Below, one piece after another: positions 40,312 through 50,186 of a stretch of DNA of 50,328 nt. Positions within the stretch are counted from its first letter, which is position 1; the number at the start of each line of letters is the position of its first letter. This DNA is from Paenarthrobacter sp. Z7-10 (GTDB lineage Bacteria > Actinomycetota > Actinomycetes > Actinomycetales > Micrococcaceae): the NCBI RefSeq assembly GCF_026932795.1, contig NZ_JADPVH010000029.1:1-50328 (forward strand), given 5' to 3'. The notes below the pieces were generated by a model, which did not search any database, was not told the origin of the DNA, and worked only from the letters and a program-made list of their open reading frames with translations. Both the position numbers and the translations under genes were made by a program.

Positions 40312-43300
40312 CTATCGGCTGTGGCCGGGCCCACGGTCCTGCCGGGGTGCCGGGTCCTCGTCGTGGCGGGTTTGTTGGCGCCGGGCGTCTTCTTCGGCCC
40401 GGCGGGCACGGATGTTCTCCATGGCTTCCTTCACGGCTTCGGAACCTTCCCGCGGGCCCGGGCCGCCCGGGCCGGCGGGGCGCTGGTTCGCCCGAACCTT
40501 CCGGGCCAGGGCAGCGGCCCTCTCTGCCCGTTCCTGGGCCGGGCTCAGCTCGGCTTCCGTACCCCGGGTCTGGCGCAGCTCGTCCACGACGTGTTCGGCC
40601 GGTGTGGGGGTTTCCTTCACCAGCGCTTCGACCTGAGCGGCGTCGGCCATGAGGGCGGCGTCGGCTGCCGTGAGGGGTTCCTTGCGGGTTTGGGCACCGT
40701 ACTTGTGCAGGGCCGTGATCCGGGCTGCCAGCTCCGCCCCTGTCCCCTTGCCCTGGTGGGTTGCGGGAATTGGGGTGGCCTCGCTGGCCGGGATCCGGTA
40801 ACTGTCCCGGTAGGTGGAGATCTCCACGGCAAGCCGGCGCCACTGTTCCTGATGTTCCGTATCGGAGGGCACCGGCCCCAAGGGTGCCGCCCACACCGGA
40901 GATTCTGCGGCGAGCTGGGCGCCGAGCCGGGTGACCTCGGTGGCCATCAGCTCACGGCGGGCCTGGAGTTCTTTGCGCCAGAGGGCCGGCGTGTCCGGGT
41001 GGGTCAGGACATCGTTCGGGGCCAGCCAGGCCGGCAGCCCGTCCGTGGCCGGGGCCGGGGCCACGGGTTCCGGCAGGTGCCGGCGGACCTCGATTTCGGC
41101 ACTGATCCGTTGGTGGATCTGCGCAGCTGCCTGGGCCCTGGGAGTGTTGGCTTCCCGCCGGTGGTTGGACACGGCGCCGCGCTGGTAGGCCTCATCCGCG
41201 CGGGCCTCCGGGTGCATCAGCCCACGAAGCGTCTTTTCCTTCTGCAAAGATGACAGCAGCCAGTGGGCTTTGAACGCGGCGGCGGGGTCGTTGATGATCG
41301 TATCGGTGCGGGTCTTGCGGTCGGCGGCCGTGGCCCTGGTCTCCAGCTCGTCGTCACTGAGCTGCCCATGCAGGCGTCGTTGCCAGGGTGTTTCCTTCTG
41401 CTCGGCCCGCCAGCCGCGCATCAGGTCCTTTTGCCCTGGTGTCTGGATGCCCGGGGCCTGGCCGGCGTCGGCCTTCGCGCGCATCATCTCCCCGGCTGCC
41501 CGGCGTTCCAACCGGGCAAGGGCCTCGTCACTGACCGCCTCCAGGGGCCGTGGGTCTTGTTGTGCGGCCCGGGCCCGCCAGTTCTCCAGCCGGCTCTCCA
41601 CCCGCCACGCCATGACAGCGGTTTCATCATCGGCTGTTCCGAAATCGCGATCGGCGAAGGATTCGGTAATCAGATTCGCCAGGTTGAAACCTTCGGTTTC
41701 CGCTGCCCGCAGGTGGGCGGCGATCGCTCCCCACGCATCGGAGGCGGTGAAGGGTGCGGCGGTGCCTTCACCGAGCACGCGGCGCACTATGTTGGCCATC
41801 CGCAGCTCGTTCGCCTGACCGTCGATGTCCCGGTACACCTCGGACATTTCCGGCAGCGCACGTGCCTGGGCGCGGGCGGCATCCATTTGTTCATGCGCGG
41901 TGAGGTTCCCATCATGGTTAGCCGCCACGGACACCAGCACGTCCTCCAATGTTTCCCCCTCACCGAGCACCCCATAGAGCCGGTTCGACTCTCTCCCGCG
42001 GGAGGCCGCGACGTAGGCCAGCGCACGCGAGAGGGTGGAACTGATCATCGCGTGCGTGGTGTCGCACGTGATGCCCTGGGTGCGGTGGATGGTCGCGGCG
42101 TAGCCCAGCATGGTCTTCTGGCGCACGTACTCCGCGGGGAGAGTGATCATCCCGGCGTGGCTCTCGTGCCGCACACTCAAGGAGCCGTCCTCGTGGACCT
42201 CGCGCACGTGCCAGACATCGTTGTTCTTCACGAAGTCTTTCCCGCGGTTCACGCTCAGCCTGCGGTTGTTCTCCCGGGTCACAATGACATCCCCGACCCG
42301 GGCGGTCAGCCCGTCGCGCAGCGTCGCGGCCGGCCCGTCAGCCTCCAGCGCCCCCGTGCCGAGCCGGTAGGCCTGGGCGCGGGCGTTCAGCTCCGTGACG
42401 GTGACATTATCAAAAGCCATCATGACCGAGTGCTTACCCGCCAGGGTGTCCTTCTGCCAGGCAGTAAAGACCTGGGAGGTCATCGTCTCCGCGTCCCCAC
42501 CAACAACCCGCCGGTTGTCCCGGTAAAAGCCCCAGGGATCATCCGCACCCACGGCGGGCGGTTCCCGCAGGGCCAGGGTCGCGGCCGCCTCAGCGTCGTT
42601 CGCGGTGCCGTCGGCGTTGCGGAAGCGGTGCAGATCCTCCAGGTACACGGCCCCTACCGTGTTCTTCAACAGCCGCAGCGCACCTCCCGAACCGACGGCG
42701 GAAAGCTGCTGGTCATCACCCAGGGCACGGACAACAGCACCATATTGATCCGCGATCGTAACGGCTGCGGCAAAGAGTTGGGTTCCCACCATGCCGGCCT
42801 CATCGATGATGATCACATCCCCGGGTCGGGGGATGATCCTGTGTGGGTCCTCCCGCTGGTGACCGAGAATGAAGGAGTCGATCGTGGTGGCTTTGGCCCC
42901 CAGTTCGGTACCCATGACCGCGGCGGCAACAGCCGTCGGGGCCAGACCAATCACCCGGCCGCCCGCTTCCCTGACCGTATCAGCGGCGAGCTTTAGCGCG
43001 GTCGTTTTACCGGCCCCGGCAGGACCAACACCGACCAGCAGCAGCCGGTCGCTACATGCAAAGTCGCGGGCCATGCGCAGCTGCCCGGCATCGAAAGTCT
43101 TGACCTGGGTCGCCAGTGCTGCCTCAAAGGATTCGTTGGTGGCCGCCGGGATCACGACGCGACCGGCGGCAGTGAGGAGCCTGTCTTCGCTGTGCAGGAT
43201 CCCGGAGGAGGTGTAGAGGGTCCGGTGGGCTTTGCCGTACTTGCTCTGCCCGTTCTTCAACCGCAGCGCTGCCGGTTCCGGCACGGGTGCCTCGGGGGTG

Positions 43301-44796
43301 ATGCGCAAGGAAAACTGGTCAATGGCACGGGCCTTGACCTGTTCAATCAGTGCCGGCGGGATCGGCAGTTCACCGAACCGTGAGCCGAGCCGGCGCCTGG
43401 TTTCAGCGTCTCTATGGTGCTCCCCCCAGACGCCGCGCCCGCGCTCCAGGGTGGTGATGACCTCTGCTGCTTCCTGTGCAGGGTCGATCTCATCGGCATG
43501 AACGACCATCCACGGAAGGGAGTCCGTGCCGTCCTGGTCGCGGGCGTCATGTCGGTGCAACCGCGCCTTCTCCACGGCAGCCGGACCGACCTCAACACCT
43601 TCCAAGCCGCCAAGTCCCTGCGTCCACTCATCAACTAACACCGAGAGTTGGCGGGCCTCCTTTTTCGCCGGTCTGGTCTCCAGGGTCGCCCGTTGGGCAA
43701 GGTCAATCATCTGTTTCGTGGTGGGGGTGTAACCGTGCTTTTCGGTGAACTCAACCACCAACTCATCCAAGGCCACCTTGATGCCCGCACGGCGGGAAGA
43801 TGCGGCCTCAATCGCGGCAACATCCACCCCGGCGATCTCCATCACGGGCCGGTTTCCGCCGACCTTGCGCTCGATCAAACCCACCCCCAGGCGGGTGCAG
43901 ATCTTCTCCATCACGGCCCTGTTCTAGAACTCGGACGCGGCCACGTTGAACTGATACAACAGCCCGCCGTCAAGGCTTGACCACTGCCCATCCACACCAC
44001 GGACCTTGTTCGAGACCACCACATGATCGTGCAGTTGAGGATCCCCGTTGCGGGAGTCGTAGTGCCGGAACTTGGTGTACACCAGGCCCCCGTCAACGTC
44101 TTCCTGACGGACCCCGTTGCGGCCGCGCCGGGTGTAGGTCGCTTCCGTTTCCAGGAACGCCATGGCCTCGCTGATGGCCTCCTGGTGGGCGGCTTCAATC
44201 TCCTGGCGGGCCTCTTGGCCGCCAATGGCCCACAACACCGAGGCCGACTTGGCCGGGGCGAACACCAGGTCATATCCGGCCACCGCCTGGGAGCCCGGTT
44301 TCGTCTCAGCGGTGACGAAGCGTCCCAGTTCCTCCTTGTCGGAGGCGTTGCGGCCGTTCACTTCCCGGAAGTACTGGGCGCCTTCCTTCATACGGATAAG
44401 ACGCCGGGTGTCGGCGTCCGGCTCCTTATGGTTCATGCGTTCGTAGTCGCCCAGGGCGGTGTTGATCCGCCCGGCCAGCTCATCGTTTTTTTGTGCGTAG
44501 CGGCGGTATCGCTGGCCCAGCCGAACATCCTTGATGTCCCGCCCTGCGGCCAGCATCGTCTCCGCCTCCGGGTGCAGGCCCTGCCCGTACAGGGCGGCCA
44601 TCTGTGCCTCGGTGACCTCACCGGAAACACCCAGATGCGTGATGCCGCCGCCCCCCCACTGGCCCGGAGGGCTGCCGTCCACGGTGTAGTAATCACCGAG
44701 TTCACGCCCCGCCGCCCGCAGCTCATCGGCACTGGCGACTTCACGGGTGTAGTACGTGTATCCGTCGCCGGCACTGAGCTTGTGCACGGTCATCAT
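40312..44796 (-). pseudogene. traA: TraA-type MobF relaxase-helicase interrupted by an in-frame TAG
   Basis: The intact frame would give about 1494 residues. N-terminal TrwC-type relaxase domain: MTVHKLSAGDGYTYY with candidate catalytic tyrosines at 12-15 and the metal-binding histidines FRHYD and LHDHVVV (His244, 255, 257). C-terminal superfamily-1 helicase with Walker A GPAGAGKTTALK (near 43000-43040) and Walker B IIIDEAGMVG (near 42790-42820). The protein nicks oriT and unwinds the transferred strand. Codon 290 is TAG (43924-43926) within SEF-stop-NRAVMEKIC; tyrosine (TAC/TAT) is the likely original. A restart is possible at GTG 43914 or ATG 43911, giving relaxase and helicase halves as separate chains. 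The upstream ATG 44796 has only a weak ribosome-binding site. Confidence 0.85.
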
Positions 44797-45224
44797 GACA
44801 CCCAGCATAGCGCCAAACCGCCCACACTTATCGATGATGCATGAGGTGTGACAAATCTTAGTGTTTGTGACTTGTGGAATCGGTGGGAAGTGACGGAGGA
44901 GCAAACTCGGTGAAACTGGACAGAAAACACTAAGATGGGGCCATCAAGTCGTTGATGCGGTTCTGCACATGAGAATGGGCGGTGGGTAACACGTTTTTCG
45001 TTATCCACCGTGCATTCGATTGTGTAGAACCGTCAGCCCGGGTTATCCGTGGGTGGGCAGCGGAGAGACGCCCATTATCTCGGAGCTATCCACGTGTGGG
45101 TAACCCGGGCCAGGCCAGCTCGAGCGTCAGCGAGGACCGGTTCAGCGGCAAAGCCGCCCCTCTTGTAAACCGGCACAGCGCTAGCCGTTAGGTTCTACGG
45201 GGGCACGAGATAGAGGAGTCACTG
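44797..45224. other. Candidate oriT and divergent promoter region
   Basis: A 428-bp gap between the divergent relaxase and accessory genes, rich in inverted repeats: ATCTTAGTGTTT/AAACACTAAGAT (44855-44866, 44925-44936); GGTGGGTAAC/GTTATCCACC (44981-44990, 45000-45009, one mismatch); CCCGGGTTA/TAACCCGGG (45037-45045, 45101-45109); TATCCAC/GTGGGTA (45087-45102). Several TTATCCAC-like words resemble DnaA boxes. MobF relaxases usually have oriT just upstream of their gene. A vegetative origin is an alternative. Confidence 0.55.
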
Positions 45225-45623
45225 ATGGCAGCACCACGGAAATCGTCGGTACAGCTGGCGGCACGGGAGAAGGCGCTGCTCAAGGCCCAAGCTCTGACGG
45301 CCCGACACGAAAAGCTGATTGAGCAGGCGGCAGAATTCTTCGTTCACCAGGACCGCGCCGAACAGGTCCGCCGGGATGCCCAGGTCAAGGCTGATGCGAT
45401 CCTTGCCCAGGCGGAACGCGACGCCGGAGGGGCCCGGGCCGACGCGGCGGGGAAGGTTCAGGAAATGCTCGCTACCGGTGAGAGCAGGGCTGCCGTCGCT
45501 GCCCGGCTCGGAGTAACCGGCGCGGAACTTAAACGGCTCACCGGCACAGTGCCGGCACCCATAGCCACCGTGGACGCGAAGGACCCAGCCGTCCAGGATC
45601 AGGAGCAGACACCGGCCGCTTAG
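45225..45623 (+). CDS. Small coiled-coil/HTH protein, possible relaxosome accessory
   Basis: A 132-residue protein: basic start, a long Ala/Gln/Glu-rich helix (about 10-85) and a helix-turn-helix-like segment (ESRAAVAARLGVTGAELKRL, ~88-107), then an acidic tail. It is divergent from the relaxase across the oriT candidate, where accessory DNA-binding proteins are typically encoded. ATG 45225 has AGAGGAG at 45211-45217. Its end overlaps the convergent HNH gene by four bases. Role inferred from place. Confidence 0.55.
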   Translation: MAAPRKSSVQLAAREKALLKAQALTARHEKLIEQAAEFFVHQDRAEQVRRDAQVKADAILAQAERDAGGARADAAGKVQEMLATGESRAAVAARLGVTGAELKRLTGTVPAPIATVDAKDPAVQDQEQTPAA

Positions 45624-46096
45624 AACAGGGTTGGCGCGTCCGGGTCGGTGCCGGCAATGAGTGCGGCGATACGTTCCGGACGGGTCCACCCGTAGGCGCG
45701 TACTTCATCACGCAGCGCATGGGAACGTGCGGCGAAGTGTTCCCTGGCCAGCCCGCGCCAATGAAAACTCGTGCCGTTCGCATCACGTCCCTTACGGGCC
45801 CGGTCCAGCATGTTCGCCCTCGTGCTTCCCTCGACCACATGCGTGTCTTGGCCGGTCGTAGCACGGACGCAAAGCGGCACGTCACACTCGTGCATGAGGG
45901 TCCCAAAACCGTCCAACGGCCGGCCGCTGGCCAGATGGAAGGCGTAGCGGTGTGGGCGCACCGCCACGGTCCGCCCACCGGCGTTGAGCGTGTATCTGCC
46001 GTAGCCGTCATCGGCGACTGCCGCCCTCCACAACCAGTGGTCTTCCGGGTCCGGGCCCTTGGCCACCTTGGCCCAAAAGCGCTCCGCCGGGGTCAT
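45620..46096 (-). CDS. HNH-type endonuclease-like protein
   Basis: A 158-residue protein. FWAKVAKGPDPEDHWLW and the later MHECDVPLCVR with HVVEGSTRANM follow the layout of phage/plasmid HNH proteins (His69, Cys71/Cys76 and His86/Asn95 as candidates for active-site and zinc residues). The third part departs from the common NPDHL motif, so activity is uncertain. It is the last of three or four small minus-strand genes (two bases after the gene at 46099). Target unknown. Confidence 0.6.
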   Translation of the reverse strand: MTPAERFWAKVAKGPDPEDHWLWRAAVADDGYGRYTLNAGGRTVAVRPHRYAFHLASGRPLDGFGTLMHECDVPLCVRATTGQDTHVVEGSTRANMLDRARKGRDANGTSFHWRGLAREHFAARSHALRDEVRAYGWTRPERIAALIAGTDPDAPTLF

Positions 46097-46098
46097 GG

Positions 46099-46386
46099 TT
46101 AGTCGAGCTTCTTTTGGAATGTGACCATCAAAATGGCGGAGGCAACATAGTGGGTGACCGGCACGTCCTCACGCGAGAGGCGGCCCGCGGGTCGTCGCTC
46201 ACTAACGGTCACTGCGGTGACGGTGTGGGAGGCCGACTCGGCGTTCCACAACTGGTCCCCGTTGCTCTCAAACACCGACTGGATTCCGTTCACGTTCTCA
46301 TCGATCCGGTTCGCCAGCTGCCGCACGGCGGCCTCGACGGTCGGCTTCGGATCACTGACCGCGTAGACGGTTTCCATGGTGCTCAT
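46099..46386 (-). CDS. Hypothetical protein, 95 residues
   Basis: MSTMETVYAVSDPKPTVEA... with no recognised family. A short helical N-terminal half (VRQLANRIDENVNG) and a strand-rich second half (HTVTAVTVSERRPAG, ASAILMVTF). No TM helix or signal peptide. ATG 46386 overlaps the upstream membrane-protein stop as ATGA, and the stop is two bases before the HNH gene, so it belongs to that operon. A longer open frame upstream is rejected because it overlaps the coupled gene. Confidence 0.55.
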   Translation of the reverse strand: MSTMETVYAVSDPKPTVEAAVRQLANRIDENVNGIQSVFESNGDQLWNAESASHTVTAVTVSERRPAGRLSREDVPVTHYVASAILMVTFQKKLD

Positions 46387-46619
46387 CGTTGCTTCCTTTT
46401 CCTCACAAGTCGTGGGCGGGGGATTCCATACAGGCTGGCCATGAAGACCAAAATCCACCAGGTAACGAAGCCGACCAGCAAAGTGCCGGCACCATCGAAG
46501 AACAGCTTCGTATCCATGCGGAGGATCCCGCCTCCCATTGCGGCCAAGGAGATCGCAGCGAAGAACAACCCCATGACCCAGCCGCATAGGGCAATGACCA
46601 AACCGATGAGTGTTCTCAT
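46383..46619 (-). CDS. Small membrane protein, 78 residues
   Basis: Two TM helices (about 4-29 and 44-66) and a basic C terminus (PRPRLVRKRKQR), indicating that the tail is cytoplasmic. ATG 46619 is the first good start; a much longer open frame upstream (to 47225) crosses a terminator and is rejected. It is first of the 46619-45620 operon. Function unknown. Confidence 0.55.
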   Translation of the reverse strand: MRTLIGLVIALCGWVMGLFFAAISLAAMGGGILRMDTKLFFDGAGTLLVGFVTWWILVFMASLYGIPRPRLVRKRKQR

Positions 46620-46644
46620 GGTTTCAGCGTATCTGTGGGGACAG

Positions 46645-46682
46645 ACACTGAAGGGCCGGCACGGGTGCCGGCCCTTCAGTGT
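46645..46682 (+). terminator. Strong hairpin with T run (plus-strand direction)
   Basis: Perfect 18-bp arms ACACTGAAGGGCCGGCAC (46645-46662) and GTGCCGGCCCTTCAGTGT (46665-46682), then TTTT on the plus strand. The T run points against the surrounding genes, which all run minus, so it would stop plus-strand antisense or read-through transcripts from 45225. The stem may still stop the 52-codon gene transcript in the other direction. Confidence 0.8.
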
Positions 46683-46726
46683 TTTTCCTCTGCATTGGAA
46701 AATCTTTGATGTTTCTGGTGTCCAGT

Positions 46727-46885
46727 TTAGTCCGGGACTTCGTCCATCGCCACGTCGTGGGTGATGTCCATTGGGCCCAGGTTGTGACGAGCCTGGGCAA
46801 GTTGTCCGGCTGCCTGGCGTTCGGCACCCGAGGGCTGTTCGTAACTGATGGTGTGGGGGCTGCCCTGGTAATCGGTTGCGGTCAT
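46727..46885 (-). CDS. Very small hypothetical protein, 52 residues
   Basis: ATG 46885 is preceded by GGGAGGAAACC, a near-perfect ribosome-binding site, and opens a frame MTATDYQGSPHTISYEQPSG ending DVAMDEVPD at 46727. It is short, acidic at the end and unlike known families to my eye. The ribosome-binding site and clean stop before the hairpin at 46645-46682 support it. The gap 46886-47018 holds a GC-rich inverted repeat (GCCGGCGG/CCGCCGGC) and no gene. Confidence 0.5.
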   Translation of the reverse strand: MTATDYQGSPHTISYEQPSGAERQAAGQLAQARHNLGPMDITHDVAMDEVPD

Positions 46886-47018
46886 GGTTTCCTCCCGAGT
46901 GCCGTGTTCTTTGTTTCACTGTACCGTCCCCGGCGGCTGGTTGCTTGGATGGCTTGAGTGCGCGCAGCGTTGCCGGCGGACGGAGGAGCGAAGCGGGGGA
47001 GGCCGCCGGCACGAAAGG

Positions 47019-47049
47019 CTGGCGGGGCACTTTGTGGGTGCCCCGCCAG
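47019..47049 (-). terminator. Hairpin after the DUF4192 gene
   Basis: Arms CTGGCGGGGCAC (47019-47030) and GTGCCCCGCCAG (47038-47049), seven-base loop, eight bases beyond the stop of the minus-strand gene ending at 47057. No T run on that strand. Confidence 0.65.
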
Positions 47050-47056
47050 TTGGTGG

Positions 47057-48082
47057 CTATTCCGGCTTGTAACCGGTGGCTTGGTTCTTGGCTACCGGGG
47101 CGACGTGTCCGGCGTCGGTGAGCCGGTCGAAGAGTTGGGCCAGCTGATAGCTTCCGTCTGTTTCCAGGGCGGCGAGGAAGTACTGACTGGCATGCGTTCC
47201 CTTGCCCTTGAGCCACTGAATCCATCCGGTGACGGTCAGCAGCGGCGCGCGGTACTTGCCGGGCGTTTCGGTAAGCAGCTGCAACAGCGTGGCCTCGGCG
47301 TCGTCAACACGGCGCCAGTTCGGGGCATCGGTCAGGTTGCCCATCATGGCGTTGTTGAAGTCCTCGACACTGGTGGACGTGGCGACGATGTCGGCCATGA
47401 GCCGGTCACGAATCATGGCGTCTTGGAGGAACGCGATCAACGCCGTGTTGTCCTCGGCCGTGGCGCGGCTGTCGATGGTGTTTTGCCAGGTTGCCCGGGC
47501 GGTGACCATCGGCTCGGCCGCGGTGTCGAACGTGTCGGTTTCAGTCGAGGTGACCTGCGCGGCGATACGTGTGGCCGTGGCTATGGCGTCTCCGGCGAAG
47601 TCGGGGATGGTGGCCTCGTTCGTTGCCGCGTAGCTGGAGCCGCGGAATGTCAGCTCGGCGTTGGTGATGCCGTCGGTGACTTCGCTCATCGGGTGCATCT
47701 GTGCGTCAAGGTCGAGGTAGCTCATCCAGCCCTCGGGACCAACGAGCCACCCGTTACGGGCGGGAATGCCGCCCTTAACGAGCTCGCGCATGAGAGCTTC
47801 CACCAGTGCTTCGCGCGGCTGGCCGTCCGTGCCGGTGTCTCCGGTGAAGACGATAAACAGTGAAGCGGTGGCTTCAACGTCGCTGAGTATCGCGGAGGTG
47901 GCCACCGTCGAGATGGTCTCATTTGCCGCCTCGCTGCGGGGCAGGTCCATGCGGAGCGTGGCCCGCATGCGATTACCTGCCACGCCCATGATCACCAGCG
48001 ACTCGGTGGGCACGAATCCCAGCGTGTGCAGGGCGAAAGCAATGATGCCTGCCCCGGTTGAAACTTTCATTTTCTCGTTCAT
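47057..48082 (-). CDS. DUF4192 protein
   Basis: A 341-residue protein with the DUF4192 N-terminal signature (IIAFALHTLGFVPTESLVIMG, then RMRATLRMDLPR). Members are soluble proteins of unknown function, frequent in actinobacterial genomes and plasmids. ATG 48082 follows AAAGGACACC in a leader that is nearly the same as the leader of the ParB-domain gene at 50186, so the two genes are likely co-regulated. Terminates at the hairpin 47019-47049. Confidence 0.8.
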   Translation of the reverse strand: MNEKMKVSTGAGIIAFALHTLGFVPTESLVIMGVAGNRMRATLRMDLPRSEAANETISTVATSAILSDVEATASLFIVFTGDTGTDGQPREALVEALMRELVKGGIPARNGWLVGPEGWMSYLDLDAQMHPMSEVTDGITNAELTFRGSSYAATNEATIPDFAGDAIATATRIAAQVTSTETDTFDTAAEPMVTARATWQNTIDSRATAEDNTALIAFLQDAMIRDRLMADIVATSTSVEDFNNAMMGNLTDAPNWRRVDDAEATLLQLLTETPGKYRAPLLTVTGWIQWLKGKGTHASQYFLAALETDGSYQLAQLFDRLTDAGHVAPVAKNQATGYKPE

Positions 48083-48480
48083 GGTTTTGGTGTCCTTTGC
48101 AGAGGATGGGGTGAGGGGGCGGCGTAACCTTGCCAGCTGCTCTCTCTTTTCCCCGTTGTTTTTTGGTTGCTGGCGAAGCTTGCGTAGCTGTGTCCGACGG
48201 AGGCCTGTCTACCCGCAAGGGCAAGCCCGGGAAAATGTGTGGAGGAAATAAGCGACGTAGGAGCGCCGGAACATGCTTTTGCCGGGCGCAGGCCCCGACG
48301 AAGGAGGGGCTAGACGGGGTGGAGCGGACACGTAAAATCCGAAGGACAGCAACCAAAAAACGCGAAGCGTAGAAATAGGGGTGGGCTCGGCGGAGCTTGC
48401 GGAGCCGGGACCACCCCCAACAGCCGGACGCGCAGCGGACGCCCGCTAACCTGGTGCGAGCTCGCGAGCACCAGGCCCCC
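48083..48480 (-). repeat. Full leader repeat (copy A) upstream of the DUF4192 gene
   Basis: The part next to the gene (48083-48224) matches 50187-50328, and the far part (48325-48476) matches 1-156. It contains GTTGTTTTTTGGTTGCTGGCG and AGCTTGCG/TAGCTG hairpin-forming pieces, the GGGGTGG/CCACCCC inverted repeat (48376-48416) and CTGGTGC/GCACCAG arms (about 48450-48474). It probably carries promoter and operator. Nothing coding is seen in it or in 48481-48565. Confidence 0.85.
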
Positions 48481-48565
48481 GGGACACGGACGCGCAGCGG
48501 CCGCGACCCAGCATCACCAAAGCCGGCGTACGCTCCCCTGGTCGGGACCAGAGAAATTGCTCACA

Positions 48566-48605
48566 ACATACTGAGGGGCCGGCTATTGGCCGCCCCACAG
48601 TATGT
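48566..48605. terminator. Long hairpin, possible terminator
   Basis: Arms ACATACTG (48566-48573) and CAGTATGT (48598-48605) with an inner GGGGC/GCCCC pair, followed on the plus strand by TTCTTCTC. Lies between the ParB-domain gene and the DUF4192 leader. From 48606 to 48822 no gene can be supported. Confidence 0.5.
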
Positions 48606-48822
48606 TTCTTCTCTGCAAAGAAGTTTTGGTGTGCTGCCTTGGCAGTATTGGCCAGGCGCTCAACAGGTCCAGCAACGGCCAAGTGCCGTGGCACTGGTTC
48701 CGGTTCGCCTGGTCTGCGTGGGCGATGTCCCGCCGATGGCGTTTCGCTGCTGTCTCCCCGCGCCCAGGGTGGCCCGGGGCGGGGAAACGCCCGCACCCTG
48801 TTGGGGTGGGATGGACAGCAGT

Positions 48823-48849
48823 GGTGGCCACCGGATTACGGTGGCCACC
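48823..48849 (-). terminator. Hairpin after the ParB-domain gene
   Basis: Arms GGTGGCCACCG (48823-48833) and CGGTGGCCACC (48839-48849) with loop GATTA, eleven bases beyond the stop of the gene ending at 48861. Confidence 0.7.
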
Positions 48850-48860
48850 GTTCCCTCGGT

Positions 48861-50186
48861 CTAGTCTTCGGCGTCGGTGATGATCTTCTCAACGTCGCTA
48901 GGGATGTATCCCCATTGGATCAGCTTGGCGAGGTAGAACTTGGTTTCCGCGCCCGGGTTCCGCCATGCGTCCTTGGGAATCTGCTTTTCGAAGCTGGCGC
49001 AGATCATGGCCAGCAGGGCGAATTCTGGTCGCGTGGCGTTGGTGGCCACGTGGTCCTTGAATGGGTTATAACCCCATCCGATGTTCTCCGTTTCGGCCTT
49101 GACGCCGATCATCTCGGCCGCCACGGTCCCTTCGTAGCTTCGGCCAATGTCGTAGAAGCTCGTCAGGGAAAGGGCCGTGAAGTACTGCCACCCTTTCGGG
49201 GCCGTCTTGCGGGAGAGTAGGGTCTTGACCCATTCCAGCCTGACCACGCTGGCCGACTCCATGGCCTTGTTATTGGCTATGAGGGTCCGACGCTCAGCCT
49301 TTTCCTCGTCGCTCATGGGGCCCTTGGTGGTTGTCCGTGAGCTGCCCGCGTACTTGTCATCGAAGCCGAGGGCTTTCCAGCCGGTGACCATCAGTTCGAT
49401 GCTTGCGCCGTTGTAGGTGCGTCGGACGGTGAAGGCGTTGGCGTCCTCGTCGTTGGCGTCCTCGCCATCCGTCCTGCGCAAGAAACCTACCCGCAGGGCT
49501 TCCGCGTCGTCAACGTCGTTCATCTCGCCTAGGAAGGTAAGGCCCCGGCCTTCGTGGGCGGTGATTTCGGCGGCTAGTTCTTGCTCGGCTTCGCGCTTGT
49601 CGCGCAACTGTTGGGCGACGTGGTGGAGCTGAGCCGGTTCGTCGGCCAGCACGGACTCGATTTCTTCCGTGGCGTCCGCGTCGTCTGCGAACTCTGCGAA
49701 GATCAGGGCCGCCTCGAAGTCGTGTCCGTCTTCCAGTGCTTTGGCCCCGGCGTCGGTGGACTTGGCCGCGATGCCGTGTTCAACGTCGGTCTTGGTGCGG
49801 CCCATTTTCTTGGCGATTTTAGCCGCTGGCATTCCCAGCAGGGAAAGCTGCTGGAAGGCCATGGCCTGGTCTGCGTGGCCCAGCTCGGCGCGCTGGATGT
49901 TCTCCACCACTTGGGTGATGATGCGGTCGGCCTCGTCGGGGCTGTCGATGACCACCACGGGGATGGCGTCCAACTTCGCCTCGACGGCGGCAAGGGTGCG
50001 GCGCTGGCCCATTAGCACGTGCACGGTGCCATCGGCCTTCCGGTGGGCAATGACGGGTTCGAGCACGCCGAGTTCGCGGATGCTGGACACGAAGGCCGGA
50101 GTCAGTCCCGCGTCCTTGCGAACGTTGGTGTCCACTGTCAGGGTGGCTGGGTCTAGCTGAACCAGTTCCTGTGTTTTCTCGCTCAT
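48861..50186 (-). CDS. ParB/Spo0J-domain protein
   Basis: A 441-residue protein with a ParB N-terminal domain: VLEPVIAHRK (41-50), VLMGQRRTLAAVEA with the GxRR box (60-63), and ENIQRAELGHADQAMAFQQL (95-114), followed by a helix-turn-helix-like segment (MPAAKIAKKMGRTKTDVEHGIA). The remaining 250 residues are unlike classical ParB and acidic in part. No parA lies beside it, so it may act in transcription or replication control rather than in the partition operon at 15544-16649. ATG 50186 follows AAAGGAACAAG in the repeated leader. Confidence 0.8.
   Translation of the reverse strand: MSEKTQELVQLDPATLTVDTNVRKDAGLTPAFVSSIRELGVLEPVIAHRKADGTVHVLMGQRRTLAAVEAKLDAIPVVVIDSPDEADRIITQVVENIQRAELGHADQAMAFQQLSLLGMPAAKIAKKMGRTKTDVEHGIAAKSTDAGAKALEDGHDFEAALIFAEFADDADATEEIESVLADEPAQLHHVAQQLRDKREAEQELAAEITAHEGRGLTFLGEMNDVDDAEALRVGFLRRTDGEDANDEDANAFTVRRTYNGASIELMVTGWKALGFDDKYAGSSRTTTKGPMSDEEKAERRTLIANNKAMESASVVRLEWVKTLLSRKTAPKGWQYFTALSLTSFYDIGRSYEGTVAAEMIGVKAETENIGWGYNPFKDHVATNATRPEFALLAMICASFEKQIPKDAWRNPGAETKFYLAKLIQWGYIPSDVEKIITDAED

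Noticed and set aside
41263-42996. 577-codon open frame antisense to the relaxase gene
   Set aside because: High GC lengthens antisense frames; the relaxase-helicase motifs on the other strand are clear and this frame has none.
46383-47225. 280-codon frame covering the small membrane protein and beyond
   Set aside because: It crosses a strong hairpin terminator and the better-supported 52-codon gene; only the part from ATG 46619 has protein-like features.
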